From Aquabacter cavernae (GTDB lineage Bacteria > Pseudomonadota > Alphaproteobacteria > Rhizobiales > Xanthobacteraceae): a stretch of 64,000 nucleotides of DNA. The notes beneath the pieces are model-generated. The model saw nothing but the letters and a program-made list of their open reading frames with translations. It made no database searches and was not told where the DNA came from. Shown here piece by piece: positions 36,397-45,759 of the stretch. The stretch's first letter is position 1; each line of letters begins with the position of its first letter. The stretch covers positions 490,027-554,026 of the forward strand of contig NZ_RWKV01000015.1 of assembly GCF_003993795.1 (NCBI RefSeq), in the 5' to 3' direction. The position numbers and the translations under genes are program-made.

Positions 36397-37467
36397 TCAG
36401 ATGGGCTCCAGCCGCAGCCCGCTCGCCGCGTCGAAGACATGCAGATGGCGCGCGGGCAGGCGCACATGAAGGCGCTCCGGCACCGGCATCTCGCCGGGAA
36501 CGCGCACCGAGAGCAGCCGCCCGTCCGGCAGGCGGCCGATGAGGATGGTCTCGGCCCCCAGCGGCTCGGCAAGGTCCACAGTGAGTGGGAGGCCCTCGGC
36601 CACCACCTCCACATGCTCCGGCCGGATGCCCAGCGTCAGCGCGCGCCCTTCCCCACCCGCGCGGCGCCCGTCCGCGAAGGCAAGGACATGGCCGCCCTCA
36701 AGGCATGCCGCTGATCCATCCCCGGCCAGGGTGGCGGGCAGGAAATTCATGGGCGGCGCGCCGATGAAGCCGGCAACATAGGTATTTGCGGGGCGGTGAT
36801 AGACCTCCAGCGGCGGCGCCAGTTGCACCGGCTTGCCCTCATGCATCACCAGCAGGCGGTCGCCCAGGGTCATGGCTTCGGTCTGGTCATGGGTCACATA
36901 GAGGCTGGTGGTGCCGAGCCGCTTCTGGAGCCGCCGTATCTCCACCCGCATGGCGAGGCGCAGCGTCGCGTCGAGATTGGAGAGCGGCTCGTCGAACAGG
37001 AACAGGCGCGGCTCGCGCACGATGGCCCGCCCCATGGCCACGCGCTGGCGCTGCCCGCCGGACAATTGGCGCGGCTTGCGATCGAGCAGCGCGGACAGGC
37101 CCAGCAGCTCCGCCGTCGCCGCCACGCGGGCCTGCAGCTCGGCACGGCTGAGGCCCCGGATGCGCAGGCCGTAGGCCATGTTGTCGAACACGCTCATATG
37201 CGGATAGAGGGCGTAATTCTGGAACACCATGGCCATGTCCCGCGCGGCGGGGTCGAGGCCGGTAATGTCCCGCCCATCCAGCAGAACCCGCCCCGCCCCC
37301 CCCGCCTCCAGCCCCGCCACGAGGCGCAGCAAGGTGGACTTGCCGCAGCCCGAGGCCCCCACGATCACCAGCATCTCCCCCGGCTCCACCGTCAGGTCGA
37401 TGCCTGCCAGCACGCGGGTGCGGCCGAAATCCTTGGCGAGGCCGGACAGCTCCAGGCGCGCGCTCAT
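36397..37467 (-). CDS. ugpC: glycerol-3-phosphate ABC transporter ATPase UgpC
   Basis: 356 residues, MalK/UgpC class. Walker A GASGCGKST, Q-loop FQNYALYPHMSVFDNMAYGL, signature LSGGQRQRVAMGRA, Walker B LFLFDEPLSNLD and switch His in YVTHDQTEAMT are all present. A C-terminal TOBE/OB domain (about 235-356) is typical of regulated importers. The start overlaps the ugpE stop (ATGA) and follows GGAGG. Confidence 0.93.
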   Translation of the reverse strand: MSARLELSGLAKDFGRTRVLAGIDLTVEPGEMLVIVGASGCGKSTLLRLVAGLEAGGAGRVLLDGRDITGLDPAARDMAMVFQNYALYPHMSVFDNMAYGLRIRGLSRAELQARVAATAELLGLSALLDRKPRQLSGGQRQRVAMGRAIVREPRLFLFDEPLSNLDATLRLAMRVEIRRLQKRLGTTSLYVTHDQTEAMTLGDRLLVMHEGKPVQLAPPLEVYHRPANTYVAGFIGAPPMNFLPATLAGDGSAACLEGGHVLAFADGRRAGGEGRALTLGIRPEHVEVVAEGLPLTVDLAEPLGAETILIGRLPDGRLLSVRVPGEMPVPERLHVRLPARHLHVFDAASGLRLEPI

Positions 37468-38297
37468 GCCCCGCCCTCCGACAGGCCCTTCACGAACCAG
37501 CGCTGCATGGCCAGAACCACCAGGACCGGCGGCACCATGGCCAGCATGGCGGTGGCCATGACACGGTTCCAATAGGTCTGCCCCTCAATGCCGATCATCC
37601 GCACGATCCCCACCATGATGGTCTGGAGGCCGGGATCGGTGACCGCGATCAACGGCCACAGATACTGGTTCCACCCATAGACGAACAGGATGACGAACAA
37701 AGCCGCCGTGTTGGGCGCGGACAAGGGAATGGCCATGTCGCGCAGGAAGCGCAGCGGGCCGGCCCCGTCCATGCGCGCCGCCTCCACCAGTTCGTCCGGC
37801 AGGAGCAGGAAGGTCTGGCGGTAGAGGAGCGTCGCCGTGGCGGAGGCCACCAGCGGCAGGACCAGCCCGCCGAACGTGTTGATGAGGCCGAAATCCGCCA
37901 CCACCTCGAAAGTGGGGATGATGCGCACCTCCACCGGCAGCATAAGGGTGAGGAAGATGAGCCAGAAGCCCGCCATGCGCAGCGGAAAGCGGAAGAAGGC
38001 CACCGCATAGGCCGCCAGCAGCGAGACCACGAGCTTGCCCGCCGCGATGCCCAGCGCCATGGCGAAGCTGACCCCCAGCATGCGCCACACCGCGCCGTGC
38101 TGCGCGCCCTCCCCCGTGCCTGCGAGCACCTGGGGATAGATGGCGAGCCCTTCCAGGCGCGGGAGGAGGCTCAGTTCCCCCCGGCTGATGGCCGCAGCCT
38201 CCTGGGTGGAAGCGGCAAAGACCAGCCAGACCGGAAACAGGAACAGGAGCACGCCCAGCGCAAGGACGAGATGGGTGAGGACGCGGCCGGTGCTCAT
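37464..38297 (-). CDS. ugpE: glycerol-3-phosphate ABC transporter permease UgpE
   Basis: 277 residues, six membrane helices, with the MalG-type EAA loop ELVEAARMDGAGPLRFLRDMAIPLSAP. The ATG at 38297 begins MSTGRVLTHLVLALGVLLFL and overlaps the ugpA stop by four bases; the frame is open further upstream but that part is antisense-like. Confidence 0.92.
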   Translation of the reverse strand: MSTGRVLTHLVLALGVLLFLFPVWLVFAASTQEAAAISRGELSLLPRLEGLAIYPQVLAGTGEGAQHGAVWRMLGVSFAMALGIAAGKLVVSLLAAYAVAFFRFPLRMAGFWLIFLTLMLPVEVRIIPTFEVVADFGLINTFGGLVLPLVASATATLLYRQTFLLLPDELVEAARMDGAGPLRFLRDMAIPLSAPNTAALFVILFVYGWNQYLWPLIAVTDPGLQTIMVGIVRMIGIEGQTYWNRVMATAMLAMVPPVLVVLAMQRWFVKGLSEGGA

Positions 38298-39181
38298 GAT
38301 GCGTCGCCCCGTCGCCGCATGAGCCGGGCCTGGAGGAGGATGAGACCCATGGTGCCCGCCATCAGCACCACCGACTGGGCGGAGGAGGCGCCGAGGTCCA
38401 GATTGACCACCCCGTCGCGATAGACCTTCACCATGAGGGTCTGCGTCGCCTGGCCCGGCCCGCCCTGGGTCAGGGCCTCGATGGTGCCGAAGGTCTCGAA
38501 GGCGGAATAGGCGATGTTCACGGTCAGCAGGAAGCCGATGGTGGGCGCCAGCAGCGGGAACAGGATGGTCGCGAAGCGCCGGACCGGCCCCGCCCCGTCC
38601 ATGCGCGCCGCCTCCACCACGTTGGCGGGGATGGCCTGCAGCCCGGCCAGGAAGAAGATGAAATTGTAGCTCACCTGCTTCCAGGCCGAGGCGAGGATGA
38701 CGAGGAGCATGGCCTGGGTATCGTCCAGGCGATAATTCCACGCGATGCCCAGGGCCTCCAAGGCGGGCGTCAGCCAGCCGATCTGCGGATGCAGCATCAG
38801 CAGCCAGACGGCGGCGGAGACCACGGGCGCCACCGCATAGGGCCAGATGAGCGCCGTGCGATAGAAGACCCGCCCGCGCACCACACCGTCCGCGCACAAA
38901 GCCAGGAGCAGGGCCGCACCCATGGAGAGCAGGCTCACCGCCGCGCAGAACACCAGCGTGCGCCACACCGCCGCCAGATAGAGGGGATCGGCCAGCAGAT
39001 CGGCGAAATTCTCCAGCCCCACGAAGGTGGTGGAGATGCCGAACGGATCGGAGCGCTGGACCGAGGCGGTGAGCGCGCCGAAGGCGGGCCACAGGAAGAA
39101 GACGGCGGTGAGCAGCAATTGCGGCGCCAGAAGCAGCACCGGAAGGGCGGTTCCCGGAAAGACGGTGCGCCGTTCGCTCAT
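38294..39181 (-). CDS. ugpA: glycerol-3-phosphate ABC transporter permease UgpA
   Basis: 295 residues, six helices (first at LPVLLLAPQLLLTAVFFLW), with the EAA loop NVVEAARMDGAGPVRRFATILFPLLAP. It pairs with UgpE to form the channel. The gene starts 15 bp after ugpB. Confidence 0.93.
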   Translation of the reverse strand: MSERRTVFPGTALPVLLLAPQLLLTAVFFLWPAFGALTASVQRSDPFGISTTFVGLENFADLLADPLYLAAVWRTLVFCAAVSLLSMGAALLLALCADGVVRGRVFYRTALIWPYAVAPVVSAAVWLLMLHPQIGWLTPALEALGIAWNYRLDDTQAMLLVILASAWKQVSYNFIFFLAGLQAIPANVVEAARMDGAGPVRRFATILFPLLAPTIGFLLTVNIAYSAFETFGTIEALTQGGPGQATQTLMVKVYRDGVVNLDLGASSAQSVVLMAGTMGLILLQARLMRRRGDAS

Positions 39182-39196
39182 CTCACTCCCGGCGGC

Positions 39197-40540
39197 TCAT
39201 CCGCGCATGGACCTCTCAAAGTCCCGCAACACCTTGTTGCCCCGCGCCACCGCGGAATCAAGGGCGGTCTGCGCGCTCTGCCGGCCCTGGAGCGCCGCTT
39301 CAAGCTCTTCTTCCAGGATGGTGCGGATTTCCGGCAGGCGGCCGAGCCGCAGACCCTTGGAATTCACCGTCACCGTGCCGCGCTTCAATTGCTGAACCGG
39401 GATCTCGGCATCGGGGTTGCGGGCATAGAAGCCTTCCGCCTTCAGCACGTCGCCGCCGCCATGGGTCACGGGCACATAGCCGGTCGCCTCCGCCCAGCGG
39501 GCATCGGTCTTCGGCTCGGCGAGAAAGCGCAGAAAGGCGGCAGCGGCGGCATATTCGGCGGGGGTGCGGCTCGGCGCGGTCATGGCCCAGAGGCTGGCAC
39601 CGCCGATGATGGAATTATTTGGCGCGGCCTTCACCTGCGGGTCATAGGGCAGCAGGACCGCCTTGAAGGGGAATTTGGCGTCGCGCACGAAGCCCGCCCG
39701 GGCGCCGGACGAGTTGAAGGACATGCCGCAATCGCCTGCCGGGAACACCTGATCGCCGCTCGCGCCGCGCCCCGCATAGACGAAGGTGCCGTCCTTCGCC
39801 ATGTCCAGCAGGCGCTGGATCTGCTTCACGTAAGGGGGCGTGTTGAACACCAGCTCCGCGTCCAGCCCCTCGAAGCCGTTGGCCTTGGTGGCATAAGGCA
39901 GATCGTGGATGGCGCCGTAATTCTCCATCAGGATCCAGCTCGGCCACGCCGTGCTCACCGGCACCTTCGCGCCCGCCTTGGCCTTCAGCGCCGTGCCCGC
40001 GGCCACCACCTCTTCCCAGGTGGCGGGTGGCTTCGACGGATCGAGCCCCGCGCGCTCGAACAGCGTCGCATTGATCCAGGTGACCGGGGTGGAGGAATTG
40101 AACGGGGTGGAGGCCATGCGCCCGTCCGGCAGGCTGTAATAGCCGCGCACCGCCTCCACATAGACGGCGGGATCGATGGGATGGCCGCTCTCCTCCGCCA
40201 ACTGCCAAGCCTGGCGCACCGCCGCGCCCGCGCCCAGCATGGAGCCCGTGCCCACTTCGAACACCTGGACCAGATGGGGGGCCTGCCCCGCGCGGAAGGC
40301 GGCGACGGCGGCGGTCATGGTCTCGGTGTAATTGCCCTTGAAGATCGGCTCGACACGCACCGCGCCTTGGGCGGCATTGAAGGCCGCGCAGACCTTGTTC
40401 ACCTCGTCCCCCAGCGCGCCCGACATGGCGTGCCAGATAGTGAGAACGCCAGACCCGCTTTGGGCCCGGGCGGCGGGTAGGCCGAGCGCCCCCGCCGCGG
40501 CAAGGGCGGCCGAACCCAACAGGAGATGGCGGCGGTTCAT
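39197..40540 (-). CDS. ugpB: glycerol-3-phosphate ABC transporter binding protein UgpB
   Basis: 447 residues, periplasmic. The N-terminus MNRRHLLLGSAALAAAGALG has a twin-arginine pair and a cleavage site after AARA, so Tat export is possible, unlike the Sec signal of E. coli UgpB. The mature part starts VLTIWHAMSGALGDEVNKV and includes VQVFEVGTGSML and TPFNSSTPVTWIN, all typical of UgpB. The ATG at 40540 is set by the signal sequence. Gene order B-A-E-C is the standard one; ugpQ is absent. Confidence 0.93.
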   Translation of the reverse strand: MNRRHLLLGSAALAAAGALGLPAARAQSGSGVLTIWHAMSGALGDEVNKVCAAFNAAQGAVRVEPIFKGNYTETMTAAVAAFRAGQAPHLVQVFEVGTGSMLGAGAAVRQAWQLAEESGHPIDPAVYVEAVRGYYSLPDGRMASTPFNSSTPVTWINATLFERAGLDPSKPPATWEEVVAAGTALKAKAGAKVPVSTAWPSWILMENYGAIHDLPYATKANGFEGLDAELVFNTPPYVKQIQRLLDMAKDGTFVYAGRGASGDQVFPAGDCGMSFNSSGARAGFVRDAKFPFKAVLLPYDPQVKAAPNNSIIGGASLWAMTAPSRTPAEYAAAAAFLRFLAEPKTDARWAEATGYVPVTHGGGDVLKAEGFYARNPDAEIPVQQLKRGTVTVNSKGLRLGRLPEIRTILEEELEAALQGRQSAQTALDSAVARGNKVLRDFERSMRG

Positions 40541-40627
40541 GTCAGGCGTCCTTCCCGGAAAACGTCCCGCTTGTCTCGAAATCGGCTGGAGCATGCGGCG
40601 GCTCCATCCTTGCGTCATTCGCTCACA

Positions 40628-40639
40628 GTTTCATGAAAC
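40628..40639. promoter_or_regulatory. possible operator upstream of ugpB
   Basis: GTTTCATGAAAC is a perfect 12-nt palindrome 88 nt before the ugpB start, in the 132-bp gap with the neighbouring cyclase gene. The regulator is not evident. Confidence 0.4.
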
Positions 40640-40672
40640 GATCCATGCTCCCGGTGCCAGGCCCACAGGCGC

Positions 40673-42397
40673 TCAGCTCACCTCATAGATTTCGTAGCGG
40701 TCCCGTCCCCCGTTCTTGGCACGGTAGAGGGCCTCGTCCGCGCGGCGCAGCATCTCCGCCATGCTCACCTCCTCCGCCCGGCTCACGCAGCACAGGCCGA
40801 TGCTCACGGTCAGGCACGGCAGGTCCGGGCTGATGCGCGACCAGTCCTCCAGCGCCATGCTGGCGCGGATCTTCTCGGCGATGGCGAGGGAGCCGGGCGC
40901 GGGCGTGCTGGGCAGCAGCACGGCGAATTCCTCGCCGCCATAGCGGGCCACGAGATCGCCGGGGCGGTGGACATTGGCGCGCACCAGCCCGGCCACCCGG
41001 CGCAGGCACTCGTCGCCGATCACATGCCCATGCAAATCGTTCACCGCCTTGAAGTGATCGACGTCGATGAGCATCAGGCAGATGCCGTGCCGATCACGGG
41101 CGGCGCGGCGCCATTCCAGCTCGAACACGGTGTCGAAGCGGCGCCGGTTGGCGACGCCGGTCAGCGCATCCGTGGCGGCCATGGAGGACAGTTCGTCATG
41201 GGCGAGCTTCAGCGCCCGCTCCGCCCGCACCCGCTCGGTCACGTCGCGCAGGCTGCACACCATGGCGATGGCGCCCTCGTCCGCCGAGACCTCCGGCAAC
41301 AGGCCGAGGGAGGCCTCCATCCACACCCATTGGCCGGAGCAGGTGCGCATCTGGCAGGTGAAGGTGGCGTGGCGGCTCTCCGCGCCCACCGTGCCGCGCT
41401 CCGGCGTGAAGGCGGTGAGGGCGTCCGCATGGATGAAGTCGGTGAGGGGGGCGCCCGTCAGGTCTTCCGGCGACCAGCCCAGCACGGCCCGCACGGCCGG
41501 GGACACGAAGCGGATGGTGAGGTCCGCCGCCATGGCGATGATGACGTCGTTGGAATTCTCGGCCAGCAGGCGATAGCGGTACTCGCCCTCCCGGGCGCGC
41601 CGCTCGGCGGCCAGAAGCTCCTGCTGCTGGTGCTTGAGGACCGTGATGTCCGCATGGCTGAAATAGCCGGAGCCGTTGGCGAGCGGCCGCGCGCTGATGC
41701 GCCGCCACTGCCCGCCGGGAAGCTCGATCTCGAACGGCCCCAATATGGTGTGCAGGCTGGAGGCACGCTCCGGCGGCCACGCGCTTGCGGGCCCGCCCGT
41801 CCCCTCCCACGCATCGCGCACCACTTCCGCAAGGGTGGCGCCGATGACGGAGCGCCCGTCGGGCACGTCATAGAGGGCCCGGAATTCCCGGTTGGCGGCA
41901 ACGATCTTGTCGTCCTGGTCGATGACGGTGGCGCCGTCCGCGATATGGTCCAGCAGATCGATGGGGAAGGTCTCCCACGAGGCCGCCGCCTCGCTGCCGC
42001 CCGTATCCGGCGCAAGGTCCTGCCAGACCCGCAGGCGGCCTCCCGAGGGCGTGGTGAGGGATGTCACACGCAGGCGGCGGCCGCGATGGAGAAAGGTGAA
42101 GGGGCGCGACTGCGTGCGGTGCCGGTCCACCGCCTCGTCGATCAAGGTTTCGATCCGCCCCTGCTCAGCGGGAGGAAGCCTTATACTGAAGAAGCGCCTC
42201 AGATTTTCCCGATAGGGTTCGCCGGGAGCGATGTCGGCGGCGTGCTCGGGGAAGAAGCGCAGAAAGGCGGCATTCCAGAGGACGGCACGATCTTCGGAAT
42301 CAAACAGGCAAAACCCGATATCGATCGTATCCAATAAGCGCGCAAAGAACGCATACTGATCTTGCCCGACCACTTTGCACGCTTCCCACCTGCCCAA
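40673..42397 (-). CDS. PAS-domain diguanylate cyclase
   Basis: 574 residues, cytoplasmic. Probably three PAS-type segments (about 15-110; 140-245; 275-390, the last with [20 protein letters not shown] and a PAC end), then a GGDEF domain (about 405-574). The active site [11 protein letters not shown] is intact, and RPGD nine residues before the motif is a product-inhibition I-site. It should make cyclic di-GMP under control of an unknown PAS signal. The start is a weak TTG; a GTG at 42373 ([10 protein letters not shown]) is the alternative. Confidence 0.88.
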   Translation of the reverse strand: MGRWEACKVVGQDQYAFFARLLDTIDIGFCLFDSEDRAVLWNAAFLRFFPEHAADIAPGEPYRENLRRFFSIRLPPAEQGRIETLIDEAVDRHRTQSRPFTFLHRGRRLRVTSLTTPSGGRLRVWQDLAPDTGGSEAAASWETFPIDLLDHIADGATVIDQDDKIVAANREFRALYDVPDGRSVIGATLAEVVRDAWEGTGGPASAWPPERASSLHTILGPFEIELPGGQWRRISARPLANGSGYFSHADITVLKHQQQELLAAERRAREGEYRYRLLAENSNDVIIAMAADLTIRFVSPAVRAVLGWSPEDLTGAPLTDFIHADALTAFTPERGTVGAESRHATFTCQMRTCSGQWVWMEASLGLLPEVSADEGAIAMVCSLRDVTERVRAERALKLAHDELSSMAATDALTGVANRRRFDTVFELEWRRAARDRHGICLMLIDVDHFKAVNDLHGHVIGDECLRRVAGLVRANVHRPGDLVARYGGEEFAVLLPSTPAPGSLAIAEKIRASMALEDWSRISPDLPCLTVSIGLCCVSRAEEVSMAEMLRRADEALYRAKNGGRDRYEIYEVS

Positions 42398-42486
42398 TGC
42401 GGCGTCAGAAGAAACCTAAAGGACATCGGAATCAAGGGGAATCGTGCAAGCCGTCACAAACGACTACCAAAAGTTGTAGCCATCCC

Positions 42487-43218
42487 TCAAAAAGATCCGT
42501 TTTGTGACGGTATCCCCAGGGCATCCATATTTTGATACCACTTCAAGACGTGGGCGCCCATGGCCTCCACATCCGCCACCATGGCCGCCCGGGCGCCTTC
42601 CGGGTTGCGGTTCTGTATGGCGTCGAGAATGGCGCTGTGCCGCTCCAGGTGATCCTGCATGCGCGGCCCGTCCATGCCGGACACCGAGGCGGTGACCACC
42701 GCACCCACGGCACCGCTCATGAGGTCCTGGATCACCCGGTCCAGATTGCGGTTGCCGGCGGCGAGGCTCACAGCGGCATGGAAATCCGCCTCGAAGCGGC
42801 GCCACGCCCGCTGCCGGCCGCTGAGCGCACGGCCACCGCCCCCGCTCGCGGCGGGCTCCAGCTTGGTGCGCCACTTGTCCACCATGGTCCGCAGGCGCGT
42901 CACGTCCACGTCCGACATGCCATCCACCGCGAGGCGCGCCGTCAGCCCTTCCAGTTCCGCCCGCACCTGGAAGCTCTCGGCCACATCGCGCAGGGACGGC
43001 TTGGTGACCACCGCGCTGCGCCGCAGGGGCTGTGACACCAGGCCCTGCGCCTCCAGGCGGGACAGGGCCTCGCGAATGGGCGTGCGGCTGACACCGAATT
43101 CCTCAGCCAGGCGCTCCTGCTTCAGGCGCTCACCGGGCAGATAGGAGCCGGACAATATCTTCGCCTTGATCTGATCCGCGATTTCTTCAATGAGCTTGAT
43201 GGAGTGCCGCACAGCCAT
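42487..43218 (-). CDS. GntR family regulator (FadR/FCD subfamily)
   Basis: 243 residues. N-terminal winged helix (LKQERLAEEFGVSRTPIREALSRLEAQGLV, quoted in parts: GVSRTPIREALSRLEAQGLV) and a C-terminal all-helical FCD ligand domain (about 90-225; FEADFHAAVSLAAGNRNLDR). FCD regulators usually sense organic acids and repress catabolic or transport genes. No such target is next to it; it sits alone between two diguanylate cyclase genes. Start ATG after a GGAAACC stretch, modest ribosome site. Confidence 0.9.
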   Translation of the reverse strand: MAVRHSIKLIEEIADQIKAKILSGSYLPGERLKQERLAEEFGVSRTPIREALSRLEAQGLVSQPLRRSAVVTKPSLRDVAESFQVRAELEGLTARLAVDGMSDVDVTRLRTMVDKWRTKLEPAASGGGGRALSGRQRAWRRFEADFHAAVSLAAGNRNLDRVIQDLMSGAVGAVVTASVSGMDGPRMQDHLERHSAILDAIQNRNPEGARAAMVADVEAMGAHVLKWYQNMDALGIPSQNGSF

Positions 43219-43310
43219 GGAAACCTTCGCAATTCATTCCTGGACCCAAAACGCGCCGCGCAGGGCCGGAAGCTGAAATGATCCACCCGGCACGCAGGGC
43301 GGCCGGAACC

Positions 43311-43340
43311 AAAAGGCCGCGTGCGAGAAAAATCGCGGCC
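43311..43340 (-). terminator. terminator of the dCACHE diguanylate cyclase gene
   Basis: On the minus strand: GGCCGCG, 12-nt loop, CGCGGCC, TTTT. It lies 121 nt past the cyclase stop and before the GntR gene, so the two are separate transcripts. Confidence 0.6.
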
Positions 43341-43460
43341 AACGCGCAACAGAAAAAAGACGACAACGACATCAAAGTCATAACGGAGGCGGCCCGCTAC
43401 GATCAAGCAGCAGGGCATGCCAGCGTGCAATCTATCGTAATAATGCGGATGGCGCTCGGC

Positions 43461-45158
43461 TCAGGCGACCTTCGCGACGCTGTTGGCAAGGGCGACCCGG
43501 TTGCGTCCGGTGGTCTTGGCTTCATAGAGGGCGAAGTCCGCGCGCTCGATGACCGCATCCACGTCCGGATCCCCACGGTTCACCAAGGCCACCCCGAAGC
43601 TCATGCTTACGCGGATGGCGTGGTCCTCGAACATAACGGGGCTTTCGGCGATGGCGAGGCGGATGCGCTCCGCGAGCGCGACGGTCTCGGCCTCGGTCAC
43701 GTCCAGCAGCAGCACCACGAACTCCTCGCCGCCGAAGCGCGCCACCCGGTCCTGGAGGCGCAGGGAGGCGGCGATGGTGGCGGCCACGAAGCGGATGACC
43801 GCGTCGCCCGCCGCATGTCCATAGGTGTCGTTCACCAATTTGAAGTGATCGATATCGCCCATGAGGATGCCCAGCCGGTCGCTGCTGCGCGTGCCCTGGA
43901 GCGCCGTCTCGGCCACCGAGAGGAAGGACCGGCGGTTCATGAGCCCCGTCAGCGGATCGCTGTCGGCGAGCCGGCGCAAAGCGGCGAGGTCCTCCTCGTA
44001 GCGCTGCGCATGCTCCTCGAACCGCAACTCGACGCTGCCGAGGCGCCGGATCAGCGCCCGCAGGGAGCCGGAGACCTGGATGACCTCCAGCGAGCCGCGC
44101 AGGCGGGGCAGCATGGTCACCTGCGGATTGCGGCCGATCTCGCCCGCCGCCTGGGTCAGCGCCGCCAGCGGGCGCGAGAGGCGCCGCGACACCCAGATGG
44201 TCAGGAGCACGCTCACCAGCATCACCACCATGCCGATGGCGAGGATGGTGGCGCCGAGGCGGGTGGGAATCGCGAAGGCCACCGAGGCATCCTGCTGGGC
44301 CACCACGATCCATCCCAGGCCCGGATAGTCCCCCTTCCCGTCCGCCACGGCATAAGCCGTGAGGGTATCCTTGCCCCCGCGCTTTTCCTCGAAGGCGCCG
44401 GCCTTGGTGCGCGTCATCTGCGCCACCCGCTCGGGGGCAAAGAGCGGGGTGGCCTGGCGCGGCCCCAGCAGCACCGCCCCGTCGCTGCCCAGCACCCAGA
44501 TCTCCTTGTCCTGCGAGCCCTGGAGGGCACCACGCCGCAGGTCCTCCGCCCAATCGAAGCCGAGATGGGCCCCGAGCACGCCCACAAGCTGGCCGCCCGC
44601 ATTGCGGATGGGAAAGGCCACGTCCACGAATCGCATGGGCTCGCCCGTGCGGGAGAGACCCAAATGCTTAGCCAGGAGCAGCGCCTCGTGCACATCGCCC
44701 ACGAAGGGGCCTGCCAGCGCCCCCGTGAACCAGGGCCGCTGCGCCACGGAAACCCCTTCCAGCAGGCTCCCGGTGGCGGCGATCACCGTGCCGTCCGGTG
44801 CCGCAAAGCCGATCCAGGCATAGGTAGGAAGCGCGTCGCGCAACTGGTCGAGGGCGATGCGCACGGCGGCCGGGTCGCCGGTCCAGAGGGTGGAGAGCGG
44901 GGACATGGTGGCGAGTTGCCGGATGTCCGCATACCGCTCGAACATCTCGTCGTCGAGCTGCGTGGCCACCATCTGTGCCGAAAGCGTGACATCGGTCGTG
45001 ATCCGCCGGATCATCTCGGTGCGGGACAGACTGGCGGACACGATGGCGAGCGCGGCAATTCCTGCGAGCGACACCAGGGCCATGGCGATGCTCATCTGCC
45101 GCGCCACGGACATCCGGTCCTGGATGCGGTGGATGCGGCTTTGGAGGGCCTCAAGCAC
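43461..45158 (-). CDS. membrane diguanylate cyclase with dCACHE sensor and HAMP
   Basis: 565 residues. First membrane helix about 25-45 (MALVSLAGIAALAIVSASL), a periplasmic double-CACHE sensor (about 50-270, with LPTYAWIGFAAPDGTVIAATG and WFTGALAGPFVGD), a second helix about 275-297, HAMP, then GGDEF (about 395-560). FGGEEFVVLLL is intact and RLQD nine residues before it forms an I-site. It links an external small ligand to cyclic di-GMP. The GTG start has AGGAGG 10 nt upstream. Confidence 0.9.
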   Translation of the reverse strand: MLEALQSRIHRIQDRMSVARQMSIAMALVSLAGIAALAIVSASLSRTEMIRRITTDVTLSAQMVATQLDDEMFERYADIRQLATMSPLSTLWTGDPAAVRIALDQLRDALPTYAWIGFAAPDGTVIAATGSLLEGVSVAQRPWFTGALAGPFVGDVHEALLLAKHLGLSRTGEPMRFVDVAFPIRNAGGQLVGVLGAHLGFDWAEDLRRGALQGSQDKEIWVLGSDGAVLLGPRQATPLFAPERVAQMTRTKAGAFEEKRGGKDTLTAYAVADGKGDYPGLGWIVVAQQDASVAFAIPTRLGATILAIGMVVMLVSVLLTIWVSRRLSRPLAALTQAAGEIGRNPQVTMLPRLRGSLEVIQVSGSLRALIRRLGSVELRFEEHAQRYEEDLAALRRLADSDPLTGLMNRRSFLSVAETALQGTRSSDRLGILMGDIDHFKLVNDTYGHAAGDAVIRFVAATIAASLRLQDRVARFGGEEFVVLLLDVTEAETVALAERIRLAIAESPVMFEDHAIRVSMSFGVALVNRGDPDVDAVIERADFALYEAKTTGRNRVALANSVAKVA

Positions 45159-45283
45159 GATTTCCGAACCTCCTGCGGATCACCCGGCGCACTCTGCCAC
45201 GAGGCGTGCGCGGCCGTCGCGTGTCAAAGACTGGCCGGACGGGAATTTGCCGGCTAGATGTATTGAGTTCTTGATTATAAGGC

Positions 45284-45751
45284 ATGCATAAGATATGGAT
45301 CACTGAAATGATTGAACCTCCTCTCGGATTCATGCTCGTTGATGCGGCCCGGCTCTACCGCGCCCGTATCGACCAGGCGTTTGAGCAGGCCGGCCTCGGG
45401 ATCACGGCGGGCGAGGCGCGGACCCTTGCGCACGTCAATATCAATCCGGGCCTCCGCCAGACTGCCCTGGCGGTGCGGATGAACGTGGAGCCCATGACGC
45501 TCGTCGGCTTTCTGGACCGGCTGGAGGCGCAGGGCCTCGTGGTGCGGGACACCGACCCCACGGACCGGCGCGCCAAGATCATCCGGCTGACCGAAGCCGC
45601 CGCGCCACTGCTGGAGCGGGTGAATGCCGCGGCGGCCATCGCCCGGGAAGAAGCGCTCAAGGGCCTCGGGGAAACCGAGCGCGACGCTTTCCGGATGGCC
45701 CTTACGCTCATCCGAAAAAACCTATGCCAGACGACCAAAGCCGACGCCTGA
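45284..45751 (+). CDS. MarR family regulator
   Basis: 155 residues with the MarR winged helix: LRQTALAVRMNVEPMTLVGF, LDRLEAQGLVVRDTDPTDRR and AKIIRLTEAA. It overlaps or abuts the following multidrug transporter gene, so it probably controls that gene and itself. The start is weakly marked; a second ATG at 45308 (MIEPPLG) is possible. The AT-rich upstream stretch with ATAAG repeats (45273-45293) is a candidate operator. Confidence 0.88.
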   Translation: MHKIWITEMIEPPLGFMLVDAARLYRARIDQAFEQAGLGITAGEARTLAHVNINPGLRQTALAVRMNVEPMTLVGFLDRLEAQGLVVRDTDPTDRRAKIIRLTEAAAPLLERVNAAAAIAREEALKGLGETERDAFRMALTLIRKNLCQTTKADA

Positions 45752-45759
45752 CAAGTCCC

